A DNA stretch of 64,000 bases from Bernardetia sp. ABR2-2B (GCF_037126435.1 NZ_CP147020.1:3700001-3764000), one strand, 5' to 3'. Positions 19,214-28,429 are shown, counted from the stretch's first letter. Numbers and translations are program-made. Notes: generated by a model from the letters alone, not told the origin.

Positions 19214-19253
19214 GTATTTATCCTGTATTCATCATACAAATCACTCGCTAATC
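19214..19253. repeat. Solo end of a dispersed palindromic element
   Basis: GTATTTATCCTGTATT followed by CATACAAATCACTCGCTAATC closely matches the right half of the inverted-repeat element at 52464-52607, which reads GTATTTATCTTGTATT and then ATAAATCCCTCGCTAATC. Only one end is present here, just upstream of the carboxylase gene. Confidence 0.55.
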
Positions 19254-19297
19254 CTACTAAAAAGTTATTTAGAATTTTAAAAACACAAACCAAACCC

Positions 19298-20866
19298 ATG
19301 AGCCAACAAAACCCATACAACGGACAAACTCCAAACGAAGTCTTAGACCGAAAAAATGCAGAAGCAATGCTCGGTGGTGGACAAAATCGAATTGATGCAC
19401 AACACAAACGAGGCAAACTTACAGCTAGAGAGCGTATAGAGTTACTTTTAGATGAAGGTTCTTTCGAAGAAATTGGACGTTTTGTGATGCACCGAACAAA
19501 AGATTTTGGTTTAGACAAACAGCATTATTTAGGTGATAGTGTCGTTACAGGATATGGAACAGTGAATGGTCGTTTGATTTATGTTTTCTCTCAAGATTTT
19601 ACTGTCTTTGGTGGTTCGCTTTCAGAAGCACACGCCGAAAAAGTTTGTAAACTAATGGATTTAGCAATGAAAAATGGTGCGCCTCTTATTGGTCTGAATG
19701 ATTCGGGAGGAGCTAGGATTCAAGAAGGCGTTGTTTCTTTGGCTGGTTATGCAGATATTTTTTATAGAAACACAAGAGCTTCTGGTGTAATTCCTCAACT
19801 TTCTGCCATTATGGGACCTTGTGCTGGTGGTGCAGTTTATTCTCCTGCCATTACAGATTTTATTATGATGGTGGAAAGCACGTCGTATATGTTCGTAACA
19901 GGACCCAATGTAGTCAAAACAGTAACCCATGAAGAAGTTACTGCCGAAGAATTAGGAGGTGCAAGTACACACAGCACGAAAAGTGGAGTCGCTCATTTTT
20001 CTTGTGCAAATGAAGTGCAGTGTATCGAAGAGCTTAAAAAACTTATCTCTTATATTCCTCAAAATTGCGAAGAAATTGCACCAGTTTATCCTTATGAAGC
20101 AAAAGATGATGAGCTTCGTCCAGCCTTAAATGATATTGTTCCAAACGATGCCAACAAGCCGTATGATATGCGTGAAGTCATTGAAGGAACAATAGATGAA
20201 GATAGTTTCTTAGAAGTACATAAAAATTATGCTGAAAATATCTTAGTTGGTTTTGGTAGAATTGGTGGACGTAGTATCGGAATTGTAGGAAATCAGCCTT
20301 CAAATCTTGCAGGTTGTCTGAATATTGATGCCAGTAAAAAAGCGGCTCGTTTTGTTCGTTTTTGTGATGCCTTCAATATTCCGTTGCTTGTTTTTGTAGA
20401 TGTCCCAGGATTTTTACCAGGTACTGACCAAGAATGGAATGGCGTTATCAATGATGGTGCAAAACTTCTTTATGCGTTTAGTGAGGCGACTGTTCCACGT
20501 ATTACAGTCATTACTCGTAAGGCTTACGGAGGTGCGTATGATGTCATGAACTCAAAACACATTGGCGCAGATATGAATTTTGCTTATCCAAATGCAGAAA
20601 TTGCCGTTATGGGAGCAAAAGGAGCAGCAGAAATTATCTTCAAAAATGAAATAAAAGCTGCTGATAATCCTGCTGAAAAGCTAAAAGAAAAAGAAGACGA
20701 GTACAACCGAAAATTTGCTAATCCGTATCGTGCAGCGCATAGAGGTTATATTGATGAAGTGATTTTGCCAGAACAAACACGTCAAAAATTACTTCGTGCC
20801 TTCAAAATGCTAGAGAATAAAGTAGATTCTTTGCCGAGGAAAAAGCATGGGAATTTGCCTTTGTAG
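19298..20866 (+). CDS. pccB: Acyl-CoA (propionyl-CoA) carboxylase beta subunit
   Basis: Starting at ATG 19298 the protein is 522 residues ([16 protein letters not shown]), the usual length of the family; codons upstream only read through the heptamer repeat. It is the carboxyltransferase half that moves the carboxyl group from biotin to propionyl- or acetyl-CoA. Crotonase-fold landmarks are [37 protein letters not shown] and [12 protein letters not shown]. The C-terminus [11 protein letters not shown] is characteristic of PccB-type subunits. Methylmalonyl-CoA decarboxylase alpha is the close alternative. No biotin-carrier gene is adjacent. Confidence 0.88.
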   Translation: MSQQNPYNGQTPNEVLDRKNAEAMLGGGQNRIDAQHKRGKLTARERIELLLDEGSFEEIGRFVMHRTKDFGLDKQHYLGDSVVTGYGTVNGRLIYVFSQDFTVFGGSLSEAHAEKVCKLMDLAMKNGAPLIGLNDSGGARIQEGVVSLAGYADIFYRNTRASGVIPQLSAIMGPCAGGAVYSPAITDFIMMVESTSYMFVTGPNVVKTVTHEEVTAEELGGASTHSTKSGVAHFSCANEVQCIEELKKLISYIPQNCEEIAPVYPYEAKDDELRPALNDIVPNDANKPYDMREVIEGTIDEDSFLEVHKNYAENILVGFGRIGGRSIGIVGNQPSNLAGCLNIDASKKAARFVRFCDAFNIPLLVFVDVPGFLPGTDQEWNGVINDGAKLLYAFSEATVPRITVITRKAYGGAYDVMNSKHIGADMNFAYPNAEIAVMGAKGAAEIIFKNEIKAADNPAEKLKEKEDEYNRKFANPYRAAHRGYIDEVILPEQTRQKLLRAFKMLENKVDSLPRKKHGNLPL

Positions 20867-20915
20867 TTGAGTTAAAATAATCTGTTTTACTTCAAAAAAA
20901 TTATAATAAGGCAAT

Positions 20916-21536
20916 ATGGAGATTTTTAAAAAAGGTGATTATAGACCAATACCTAATTCTTTTAAAATGAAGGGGATTCTCGCATTAGAGGAACTCACTA
21001 AATTTCAAAAAGAATTTGATTCGTATGATACAGATACAACAATTAATGAAATTAGAGACTCAATTGTTGGTAACTATTTGGGTTACGATTTACTGAATTT
21101 TAATAAGCATGGATTTGATGCAAAAGACTCTAAAACAGGTAATTTTTTAGAAGTAAAACAATGTAGTATTTTCTCAAAAAAATTAGGAGGTACTTGGAAT
21201 GATACAAATGAAGAAAAAGCATTGGCTTTTAGTAATGATATACTTTTTACAGCTGTAGGAGTTTGGAAAGGAGCAGCAGATTTGCAGTTCATAGTCTATG
21301 GACAACATCAAAAGTTAGGAGAGTACCTCCTTGAAAGAGTTAGGTCAGTTGCAAATACTAGCACTCGCTCAACTCAAAGTGTAGAAATAGGAAAAATGAT
21401 TAAGGAATATGATTTTAAAGTTATTATACCTCCAGATAAAACAAAAGAGTTTGTATATAAAATTTTGGTAAACTATAAAAAGAGTATATCAAGTTATTTG
21501 TCGTTAGATGATTTACTAACAATTAGCGAATTATGA
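20916..21536 (+). CDS. Putative type II restriction endonuclease (PD-(D/E)xK-like)
   Basis: The 206-residue protein is not one I recognise by name. The segment GFDAKDSKTGNFLEVKQ (about residues 66-82) has the D-x(n)-E-x-K spacing of the PD-(D/E)xK nuclease core, and it overlaps the downstream DNA methyltransferase by 4 bases (ATGA at 21533). A small nuclease-like protein translationally coupled to a DPPY methylase is the standard layout of a type II restriction-modification system. Nuclease activity and cut site are inferences. Confidence 0.65.
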   Translation: MEIFKKGDYRPIPNSFKMKGILALEELTKFQKEFDSYDTDTTINEIRDSIVGNYLGYDLLNFNKHGFDAKDSKTGNFLEVKQCSIFSKKLGGTWNDTNEEKALAFSNDILFTAVGVWKGAADLQFIVYGQHQKLGEYLLERVRSVANTSTRSTQSVEIGKMIKEYDFKVIIPPDKTKEFVYKILVNYKKSISSYLSLDDLLTISEL

Positions 21537-22507
21537 AAAAAATGTTTCAACTACACAATAAGAGCTCATATACATTAGAAGATATTGAAGACAATTCTAT
21601 TGATGCTATAATTACAGACCCTCCTTATGGTATTTCCTACCAAGGTAATTATTGGGATAAAGATTTACCAAGCAGAGAAGTATGGGAAAATGGATTTAAA
21701 AAAATGAAGCACGGAGGTTTTGGACTAGTTTTTAGTTCTGTTCGCTTGATGCACAGATTGATGGTAGATTTGGAAGATAGTGGTTTTCTAATAAAAGATG
21801 TTTTGTTTTGGTCTTATCTCAATGGAATGCCCAAAAGCAGGAATGTAGGGCTTTCAATAGATAAAGAGTTGGGAGTAGAAAGCGAAAAAATCGGAGAGTA
21901 CAAATACGTACAAGGCTATAAAAAGGAAGGTGCAGAAAGTTATAAAACAGCGAAAAAACATAAGTTATCTCCAAGTTCAGAGCAAGGAAAAAAATATGAT
22001 GGTGCTGGTTTAGGTTTAAAGCCTGCTTATGAACCAATTATCTTAATCCAAAAGCCACTAGAAAAAGGGTTAAATGTAGCTCAGAATGTACTCAAGTATG
22101 GAACAGGAGCATTAAATTTTGAGGAAACCAGAATTCCTTACGAAAAAAACGAAGGAAAAGTAGGACATAACCCTCACGACAAAGGGAGAGTTTCGTCTAA
22201 TATTATAAGAACTGATGCTTTCGAAGATGGTTATGACAAGTTTTTTTTAGTACCAAAAGTAAGACAACATAAAGATGACTTTAACTTTCATCCTACCTTG
22301 AAGCCAGTAGAGTTGATGCAACACTTAGTAAAACTCATTACGTTTGAGGGGCAGACTGTTTTAGACCCATTTATGGGAAGTGGTTCTACAGGTGTAGCTT
22401 GTATGGAATTAAAGAGAGAATTTTTAGGTTATGAGCTTGACGAAAATTATGTAAAAATAGCAGAGAGAAGAATAGAAAAAAGTATAGCAAATCCAAAATT
22501 ATTCTAA
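21533..22507 (+). CDS. Site-specific DNA methyltransferase, probably adenine-N6, beta class
   Basis: The 324-residue protein has catalytic motif IV TDPPYGISYQG at residues 29-39 and, near the C-terminus, HPTLKPVELMQHLVK followed by the AdoMet-binding motif I DPFMGSGSTG (about 281-290) and the ending ELDENYVKIAERRI. Motif IV before motif I defines the beta class; the DPPY tetrad favours N6-adenine over N4-cytosine. A central variable region (about 110-200) is the likely target-recognition domain. It is coupled to the upstream putative nuclease. Confidence 0.9.
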   Translation: MKKMFQLHNKSSYTLEDIEDNSIDAIITDPPYGISYQGNYWDKDLPSREVWENGFKKMKHGGFGLVFSSVRLMHRLMVDLEDSGFLIKDVLFWSYLNGMPKSRNVGLSIDKELGVESEKIGEYKYVQGYKKEGAESYKTAKKHKLSPSSEQGKKYDGAGLGLKPAYEPIILIQKPLEKGLNVAQNVLKYGTGALNFEETRIPYEKNEGKVGHNPHDKGRVSSNIIRTDAFEDGYDKFFLVPKVRQHKDDFNFHPTLKPVELMQHLVKLITFEGQTVLDPFMGSGSTGVACMELKREFLGYELDENYVKIAERRIEKSIANPKLF

Positions 22508-22518
22508 AATAAAAACAC

Positions 22519-22554
22519 CAAAAGCCCTTTTCGTATCAGAAAAAGGCTTTTTTT
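22519..22554 (+). terminator. Terminator after the restriction-modification operon
   Basis: AAAGCC and GGCTTT with flanking A/T pairs form a stem around a CGTATCAG loop, followed by seven T residues. It lies about 12 bases past the methyltransferase stop and can also serve the convergent gene at 22605. Confidence 0.8.
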
Positions 22555-22604
22555 ATACGATTCAAAATATTTTACTCGTAGTTAAGGGTTATTTGTGGTC
22601 AGAA

Positions 22605-23021
22605 CTACCAACCTTCATCAGAACCACCTTGCTCGGCAACTACTACTTCTAATGAGCGAACTTTGCCTACCCATTTTGCAGGAAGAGTTTTTATATCGCT
22701 AGTGATTTCGAAAGATTCTCCTTCAAAATCATCTGACATATAAATACGAACTACTACGCCTTCGTTTACCTTGATAGAAGAAATAGTTTTTCCAAATTCT
22801 TCAGCTAAGGTTTGGTTATCAAAGCTAATAAGTTCTTCTATTTTAAAAGACTCACCTTCAAAGTTAGCTTTAGCAAAGAGTGTAACAGCTACTTCTATTT
22901 CAGTAACGGTTTCTGTGGTAGTTTCATTTTCATTATCGTCCCAATCTTGGGCTTTAAGAGAAGAGGAAATAAAAAAAGATGCAAAGAATGCAAAAAACAA
23001 AGTGATAAATAGAGTACGCAT
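22605..23021 (-). CDS. Secreted beta/gamma-crystallin-like protein
   Basis: The 138-residue protein has a signal peptide (MRTLFITLFFAFFASFF to SLKAQ) and an acidic/Thr-rich spacer. Two Greek-key motifs follow: VTLFAKANFEGESFKI with GKTISSIKV, and VRIYMSDDFEGESFEI with VGKVRSLEV. The (Y/F)xxxxFxG pattern and the S(S/L) pairs are typical of microbial beta/gamma-crystallins. The calcium-binding NDxxSS motifs are only partly kept (GKTISS, GKVRSL), so calcium binding may be weak. It is probably periplasmic or released. Confidence 0.8.
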   Translation of the reverse strand: MRTLFITLFFAFFASFFISSSLKAQDWDDNENETTTETVTEIEVAVTLFAKANFEGESFKIEELISFDNQTLAEEFGKTISSIKVNEGVVVRIYMSDDFEGESFEITSDIKTLPAKWVGKVRSLEVVVAEQGGSDEGW

Positions 23022-23374
23022 ACGTTTGAGAGTTTATAAAAATTAAGTGAATAAAAACGCACACCTTATTCTTTGAGGAGAAGAACCAAAACCGAAAAAT
23101 CAAACTGAGTTTTCAAGAAATATAACTAGCAATTTTACTGACAAATTTGAAAAAACAGACTATCAGAGAAAAGTTTTTTTTTGAATGATGAGAAGTGATT
23201 ACAATTACTTTTTTTGTAAAAAAAATGAGGTAAATAAAGGAAGGTTTTGAGCTTGGTAAACTAAAAATGTCTGTAAAATTAATTGATGAGAGTTTGAAGA
23301 AAAAGATGCTATTTTGAATAATAATATTTTTTATGTAGTTATGTTGTAATTATGATTAAATTCAATAATCAAAA
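23022..23374. other. Non-coding gap upstream of the MazF-like gene
   Basis: About 350 AT-rich bases contain no antitoxin-sized gene. A 16-codon frame at 23267-23317 (beginning MSVKLIDES) looks like the start of a small DNA-binding protein but stops at once. I see no clear promoter or terminator here. Confidence 0.4.
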
Positions 23375-23692
23375 ATGAAACAATACGATATAGTCATTGT
23401 AAATCTAAATCCTACAAAGGGCAGTGAAATAAAGAAAATACGACCTTGTGTAATCATTTCTCCTAATGATATTAATAAGTCTTTAGAAACACTAATCGTT
23501 TCTCCGATTACTTCAAAACGAAGAAAGTATCCTACCAGAATTAATTTTAAGCTAAAGGGAAAGAAAAACCCCATTGCTATTGACCAAATTAGGACAATCG
23601 ATGAAAGTAGAGTTGTAAAAAAAGTAGGAAGACTAAGAAAAAAAACAATCAAAAAGGTTAAGAGAGTTCTGAAAAAAACTTTTGTAGATTGA
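23375..23692 (+). CDS. PemK/MazF-family toxin, apparently without antitoxin
   Basis: The 105-residue protein has the MazF/PemK barrel pattern: YDIVIVNLNPTKGSE at the start, then KKIRPCVIISPNDIN, LIVSPITSKRR with PTR, and AIDQIRTIDESRV. MazF toxins cleave mRNA at short sequences and are usually preceded by a MazE or similar antitoxin. None is encoded just upstream or downstream here. It could be a solitary toxin or a domesticated RNase. Confidence 0.85.
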   Translation: MKQYDIVIVNLNPTKGSEIKKIRPCVIISPNDINKSLETLIVSPITSKRRKYPTRINFKLKGKKNPIAIDQIRTIDESRVVKKVGRLRKKTIKKVKRVLKKTFVD

Positions 23693-23735
23693 ATAATAAT
23701 TTTCCAAATACCAAAAAAATACATACATTTAAGAT

Positions 23736-24182
23736 ATGAAAAGTCAAATAATTATATCTCTTTTTCTGTTTTTATTTTTTACTTCTTGTTCGTCTCAAGA
23801 TACCTATTGTAATGAGCGATTTGAATACTGCTTAGATTATCCTGCTGTCTTTGAGCCTTTTGGAAGTTCGAAGAGCAAGGACGGACAGATTTTTTATATC
23901 GATGGTGGGAAAATAGAACTTTTGGTTTGGGGAAATGTAAACGGACAAAACAGAACATTAGAGCAAGAAAAACAGTCTATTTCTCAAAACAGAAATGTAG
24001 AATATCAAACTATTAACTCTAACTTTTTTGTGATTTCTGGCTTTGAGAATGGAAAAGTATATTATTTGCGTACCGAAAAAACACCTACTGGTTTTCGTTC
24101 TTTCGAAATTCGTTATCCAAAGGAAGAAAAAGATAAGTACGATAAATTCGTAGAAAAAATTAACTTTAAAGACAAAAAATAA
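23736..24182 (+). CDS. Hypothetical lipoprotein
   Basis: The 148-residue protein has a signal peptide with lipobox FFTSC (Cys near residue 18) followed by a Ser-rich tether. The mature region is rich in Tyr/Phe and starts with CNERFEYCLDYP, whose two Cys could pair. It follows the MazF-like gene by 43 bases in the same direction but no functional link is evident. The family is not recognised. Confidence 0.65.
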   Translation: MKSQIIISLFLFLFFTSCSSQDTYCNERFEYCLDYPAVFEPFGSSKSKDGQIFYIDGGKIELLVWGNVNGQNRTLEQEKQSISQNRNVEYQTINSNFFVISGFENGKVYYLRTEKTPTGFRSFEIRYPKEEKDKYDKFVEKINFKDKK

Positions 24183-24254
24183 ACCTCGTTGATGGCGAAG
24201 CCTTAAAGACGTTTATCATAAAAACAAATCCTAAATCCTAAACAAACAAAATTT

Positions 24255-26477
24255 ATGAACCCACGAGACAAATCTCTTTTTCGTTGGGATTCTTATCCAC
24301 TTGTGCGTCCTGTTTTGGCGTTGATTATTGGAATTTTGGTAGGGGAATACTCACAGGTTGGTTTGGCACTTTCATTAGGAATTTTGGCTGCTTTTTTTGT
24401 AGCTTATTTAGGTCTTCATTTTTTTATAAAAACAAAATACAAAACTCGTTTGTCTTGGCTTCGCTTATTTTCTCTACTTGGTGTTTTTGTAGGAATGGGA
24501 ATGTCTTTGGTTTCGAATCAAGAGCCAAAAGAACGTCCTTTACACGTAAAAAATATTTCTAAGAATAATCAGAAAACAGTCTTAGCTTATCAAGGAAAAA
24601 TAATTTCAGAGATTCAAGAGCGTGAAAAATCGTATAAATTTGAATTTGAAATAGAAAAAATCCGTACTGAAAAAACATGGCAACTAGCAGAGGGAAAAGT
24701 ATTAATTTATCTCAAAAAGAATGAATTTCTAAACGATACAAGTTTTACAAATAGTATTGACAAGGTTTATAATTTCGGTGATGAGCTATTAATAAAAGGA
24801 TTTCCCATTCTGACAAACCCTCCAGAAAATCCATCTTCTTTTGACTATCAAAAATACTTAAAGTACCATTACATTTGGCATCAAGATTTCAAAAATTCAT
24901 ACGATATTGTTTTAATTAATAATCAAAATAACATTGATACTCAAAGTAACTTAACGTTTCTACAAGAATTTCGTAAAAAAGCAATTGGTTTTCGGACATA
25001 TTCTGATAGTATTTTGAGAGAAACAATGCCTTCAAAGCAAAGTTATGGAGTCGCAAGTGCGCTTTTTTTGGGAATTAGAGATGGAATTGATAACGAAGTA
25101 CAAAATGCCTATCGTTCTGCTGGAGCAACGCATGTGTTGGCAGTTTCTGGTTTGCATGTCGGTATTTTGAGTGCTATGATAGCTTTTTTTCTAGGCTTTT
25201 TGAAGAAGCATGAAAAATCAAAATATCTTTATTTGTTTCTGATTTTGAGTGTTTTATTTAGTTATTCTTTTCTGACAGGACTTTCTCCTTCTGTGCTACG
25301 TGCTTCAATAATGTTTGCGATTATTCAGATTGGATTTACCTTTGGCAAACGTTCGAATATTTATAACAATTTGGCTCTCTCTGCCTTTGTTTTGCTTATT
25401 GCTAGTCCGTATATGTTTTTTGAAGTAGGTTTTCAGCTTTCTTATTTAGCTGTTTTAGGAATTGTACTTATTCAACCCAAATTAGCAAAAATTTATAAAC
25501 CTCCTAACAAATTTATCAACTATTTTTGGGAATTACTGACTGTCTCTTTCGCTGCTCAACTGATTACATTTCCTATTTGTCTTTATTATTTTCATCAATT
25601 TCCTACCTACTTTTGGCTTTCAGGTTTTGTCGTAATTCCTGCTGCAATTGTAATTTTATGTGGTGCAATAGCTGTGATTTTTTTTAGCTTTTTGAATATG
25701 ACAATAAGTTCTTTCTTAGGAATTGCTTTGTCATTTATCATACAATTTGTCAATTACTTAGTTTTTGGAATAGAAAAATTACCTGCATCTGTATTAGCAA
25801 ATATAAGAATTAGTTTTGCTGAAAGTATGCTGTTATATGCATTTTTGATAGGTTTATTCTGCTTTTTTGTTTTACCAAGAAGGGTTTTCTTTTACTTCAC
25901 TTTGTTGTGTAGTTTACTTTTTTGTAGTGTAAATGGATATAAGAATATAAATGCAAAAAATCAAAAGCGACTGGTTTTCTATCAAATAAGAAAAGGTTTT
26001 GCTCTTAGTTTGCAAGAAGGAAGAAGAAGTGTTACTCTTTTAGACTCGGCTAATTTTTATAATAAAGAAGCTCAAAGTTATTGGCTTACAGGAGATTTAC
26101 TTTCAAATGGGAAAATTGAAAACAGACTGATTAATTTGGATTCTGTTTATCAACAAAAAACAGAAAGTAAAATAGTACAAATTCGTGATTGGAATGGAGG
26201 AAAAATTATTCTTTGGAATAATAAAACTATTTTGTTGTGGAATAAAAAGCTAGAAAGAGAAACCAAGTTTCTTCCAAAATTAGATGATATAGAAATGGTT
26301 TGGATAAGTAATAATCCGATTTATACCTTAGCAGAACTCAAGAATATCAAAACAAACTATATCATTTTTGATGATACAAATTACAGTTCAAGGATAAAAC
26401 TGCTTTCTAATGAAGCTAAAGTCAATAAAATTAAAGTCAAGATACTGAAAAATGGTGCGTTTGAGAAAGAGTATTAA
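24255..26477 (+). CDS. comEC: ComEC/Rec2-family competence membrane channel
   Basis: The 740-residue protein has an N-terminal membrane pair with a DUF4131-type soluble region (about 30-230), then the ComEC competence core with many membrane segments. The core holds the family hallmark HVLAVSGLHVGILSAMI followed by SYSFLTGLSPSVLRASIMF. After the membrane region only about 150 residues follow and no metallo-beta-lactamase HxHxDH motif is seen. ComEC forms the channel for single-stranded DNA uptake in natural transformation. It is a plus-strand gene without competence neighbours. Confidence 0.9.
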   Translation: MNPRDKSLFRWDSYPLVRPVLALIIGILVGEYSQVGLALSLGILAAFFVAYLGLHFFIKTKYKTRLSWLRLFSLLGVFVGMGMSLVSNQEPKERPLHVKNISKNNQKTVLAYQGKIISEIQEREKSYKFEFEIEKIRTEKTWQLAEGKVLIYLKKNEFLNDTSFTNSIDKVYNFGDELLIKGFPILTNPPENPSSFDYQKYLKYHYIWHQDFKNSYDIVLINNQNNIDTQSNLTFLQEFRKKAIGFRTYSDSILRETMPSKQSYGVASALFLGIRDGIDNEVQNAYRSAGATHVLAVSGLHVGILSAMIAFFLGFLKKHEKSKYLYLFLILSVLFSYSFLTGLSPSVLRASIMFAIIQIGFTFGKRSNIYNNLALSAFVLLIASPYMFFEVGFQLSYLAVLGIVLIQPKLAKIYKPPNKFINYFWELLTVSFAAQLITFPICLYYFHQFPTYFWLSGFVVIPAAIVILCGAIAVIFFSFLNMTISSFLGIALSFIIQFVNYLVFGIEKLPASVLANIRISFAESMLLYAFLIGLFCFFVLPRRVFFYFTLLCSLLFCSVNGYKNINAKNQKRLVFYQIRKGFALSLQEGRRSVTLLDSANFYNKEAQSYWLTGDLLSNGKIENRLINLDSVYQQKTESKIVQIRDWNGGKIILWNNKTILLWNKKLERETKFLPKLDDIEMVWISNNPIYTLAELKNIKTNYIIFDDTNYSSRIKLLSNEAKVNKIKVKILKNGAFEKEY

Positions 26478-26498
26478 ACTTTTCTCTAAACGACGGTT

Positions 26499-27260
26499 TT
26501 AGTCTTCGTTTACGGTTCTATTATATTTCTTAAAAAAACTATTAATTTTCATCTGAATAACTCCAAAAAAGGCTTCTTTAAATATTCCAGAAGACATTTT
26601 AGATGTTCCTTTTGTTCGGTCAGTAAAAATAATAGGAACTTCGCCTACCTCAAAACCATATTTCCAAGCCGTAAATTTCATTTCTATTTGAAAAGCATAA
26701 CCCACAAACTTTATGGTATCCAAGTTTATCGTTTCCAAAACCTCCCTACGATAGCACTTAAAACCTGCTGTTGCATCATGGATAGGCATTCCTGTAACGA
26801 TTTTCACATAAATACTAGCAAAATAAGACATCAAAACACGGCTCATAGGCCAGTTTACAACATTCACACCTTGCACATAGCGAGAACCAATTGCTACATC
26901 ATTTCTGATTCCTTCTTCATTTTCTTTAGAACAAGAGTTATAAAGACGAATCAAATCTTTCGGATTATGTGAAAAATCAGCATCCATTTCAAAAATATAT
27001 TGATACTCATTTTTCAAAGCCCACTTGAAGCCGTGAATATAAGCTGTTCCCAAACCTAACTTCCCTTTCCGTTCTTCGATATGAAGAGAATCAGTAAATT
27101 CTTTTTGAAGCTCTTTAACTTTCAAAGCTGTTCCGTCTGGCGAACCATCATCAATGATGAGGGCATGAAACGGAAGTTTTAACGAAAATACGGCACGAAT
27201 AATTGCTTCGATGTTTTCGATTTCGTTGTAGGTCGGTATAATTACTATGCGTTCTTTCAC
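26499..27260 (-). CDS. Polyprenol-phosphate mannosyltransferase (DPM1-like GT2)
   Basis: The 253-residue protein is a family 2 glycosyltransferase. It starts RIVIIPTYNEIENI and has the nucleotide-sugar motifs IIDDGSPDGT and FEMDADFSHNPKDL, plus SRYVQGVNVVNWP, all typical of dolichol-phosphate mannose synthases. It probably makes polyprenyl-phosphate mannose on the cytoplasmic face, which could feed protein or glycan mannosylation; the DUF2723 protein at 32053 is a possible user. There is no C-terminal membrane segment, as in the DPM1 soluble type. Confidence 0.88.
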   Translation of the reverse strand: MKERIVIIPTYNEIENIEAIIRAVFSLKLPFHALIIDDGSPDGTALKVKELQKEFTDSLHIEERKGKLGLGTAYIHGFKWALKNEYQYIFEMDADFSHNPKDLIRLYNSCSKENEEGIRNDVAIGSRYVQGVNVVNWPMSRVLMSYFASIYVKIVTGMPIHDATAGFKCYRREVLETINLDTIKFVGYAFQIEMKFTAWKYGFEVGEVPIIFTDRTKGTSKMSSGIFKEAFFGVIQMKINSFFKKYNRTVNED

Positions 27261-27350
27261 GTCTCAAAAATACGTACAATTATTTTACTCACAATAGAGA
27301 AAAGACAAAAATTGAGAAGATTTAGTATTTTATTGTTGTTTTGACTGTCT

Positions 27351-27563
27351 TTATTTCTGTGGAATCTCTCTTTCTTTGTATCGTATTACTCCTTTTGGTA
27401 AGTCATCTAATAATTTTTCAGCAGTTTTTTCGTCTTTCTTACGCTGTGAAGTTTCTATGTAGTTTTTGAAAATCCGAAATTTACTCCAATCTTGCATCAT
27501 AAAAAGCAAAATGAGTAGAGAACTAACCAATACGAACTCCCAAATAAAAACGATTGCATTCAT
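27351..27563 (-). CDS. Short single-pass membrane protein
   Basis: The 70-residue product has one hydrophobic segment (about residues 5-24) and a basic, Lys/Glu-rich cytoplasmic tail. It lies between the mannosyltransferase and the cytochrome b5-like gene. Small size and lack of family similarity keep confidence low. Confidence 0.45.
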   Translation of the reverse strand: MNAIVFIWEFVLVSSLLILLFMMQDWSKFRIFKNYIETSQRKKDEKTAEKLLDDLPKGVIRYKEREIPQK

Positions 27564-27648
27564 TCTGAATAATTGATAATTTTGAATAGACTATAATCTA
27601 TAAAATTTTTCCTAAGATACATTTGTTAGTTTGCAAAAAGTAAAAAAA

Positions 27649-27918
27649 ATGAATGATAACATACAATCCGATAAAAAAGAACTACCCTTTTATACAAAAT
27701 CTCAACTTGCTCTTCGAAATGGACAAGACCGTCCAGAAGTTTGGTGTGCTTATAAAAATCTAATCTATGATGTTTCTAGTTCTAGGCTTTGGTTAAAAGG
27801 AAAACATTATCAGCATTGGGCAGGTCAAGACCTCACAAAAGAACTTGAAGACGATGCTCCCCATAATGAAAATGTTTTTGATAAATTTGAAGTTGTGGGA
27901 ATGCTGAAAGAAAATTAA
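27649..27918 (+). CDS. Cytochrome b5-like heme/steroid-binding domain protein
   Basis: With the ATG at 27649 the product is 89 residues; the earlier in-frame TTG at 27631 is less likely. The sequence YTKSQLALRNGQDRPEVWCA with YDVSSSRLWLKGKHYQHWAGQDLTKEL and FEVVGML matches the bacterial cytochrome b5-like domain, with a His pair candidate in GKHYQHWAG. It is soluble and has no signal peptide. Heme binding is inferred from the family. Confidence 0.8.
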   Translation: MNDNIQSDKKELPFYTKSQLALRNGQDRPEVWCAYKNLIYDVSSSRLWLKGKHYQHWAGQDLTKELEDDAPHNENVFDKFEVVGMLKEN

Positions 27919-27963
27919 AATATATTTATTAAGCTAGTCTTAGTTTTCAGTATGCGTCAAAAC

Positions 27964-28206
27964 TTATGACAGGAAAATTTTTGCCAATTCTTTATCTATA
28001 TTATTTAACTTAATCAAAACTTGAGTATCATCAGGTGTATCATTGTTGTATTCTGTTGAACGTATGCCATTCAAAAAAAGACGTGATTCAATTACTTTAC
28101 GAATCAGTTCGTCTTCTTGAGCATAAGTAGTAATGAGTTTGTCAATCAAATTACGAATATTTCCTTGATTTGGATTATTTGTAGACTGCTTTTGGATAGA
28201 ATTCAT
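27964..28206 (-). CDS. Small hypothetical protein
   Basis: The 80-residue protein is helical and polar, with a short low-complexity N-terminus (NNPNQGNIRN). It has no signal or membrane segment. It converges with the cytochrome b5-like gene. I recognise no family. Confidence 0.4.
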   Translation of the reverse strand: MNSIQKQSTNNPNQGNIRNLIDKLITTYAQEDELIRKVIESRLFLNGIRSTEYNNDTPDDTQVLIKLNNIDKELAKIFLS

Positions 28207-28348
28207 AGTAATTATAGATTTAAAAGGGGATTTTAGGATTAGTTGTAAAATGTAAGCAGACTTCTCAACCAGTCAATTTTTATTTATAACAAGTTTCAAT
28301 TTAATGATTTTTGATTTATTTAACAAACGATAGCTATTTTGAAAAAGT

Positions 28349-28356
28349 TACATTTG
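28349..28356 (+). promoter_or_regulatory. Candidate -7 promoter box upstream of the dehydrogenase
   Basis: TACATTTG matches the Bacteroidetes -7 consensus TAnnTTTG. It lies 74 bases before the start codon at 28430. A matching TTG at the expected -33 distance is not seen. Confidence 0.4.
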
Positions 28357-28429
28357 TACTAATAAATATGAAATCTATCGTTTTTAGACCAAAAAAAGAA
28401 CCAATATTAAATACAAAATCTAATTTTTT

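Noticed and set aside
19082-19297. GTG start at 19082 extending the carboxylase beta subunit by 72 residues
   Set aside because: The extension reads through the end of der and the heptamer repeat; the usual family start is at 19298.
23267-23317. 16-codon frame (MSVKLIDES...) ahead of the MazF-like gene as an antitoxin gene
   Set aside because: It is too short for any known antitoxin and stops at once; at most a remnant.
24183-24216. CCTCGTTGATGGCGAAGCC-type sequence as a regulatory hairpin upstream of comEC
   Set aside because: Pairing is weak and similar short GC-rich words are scattered after many genes in this window.
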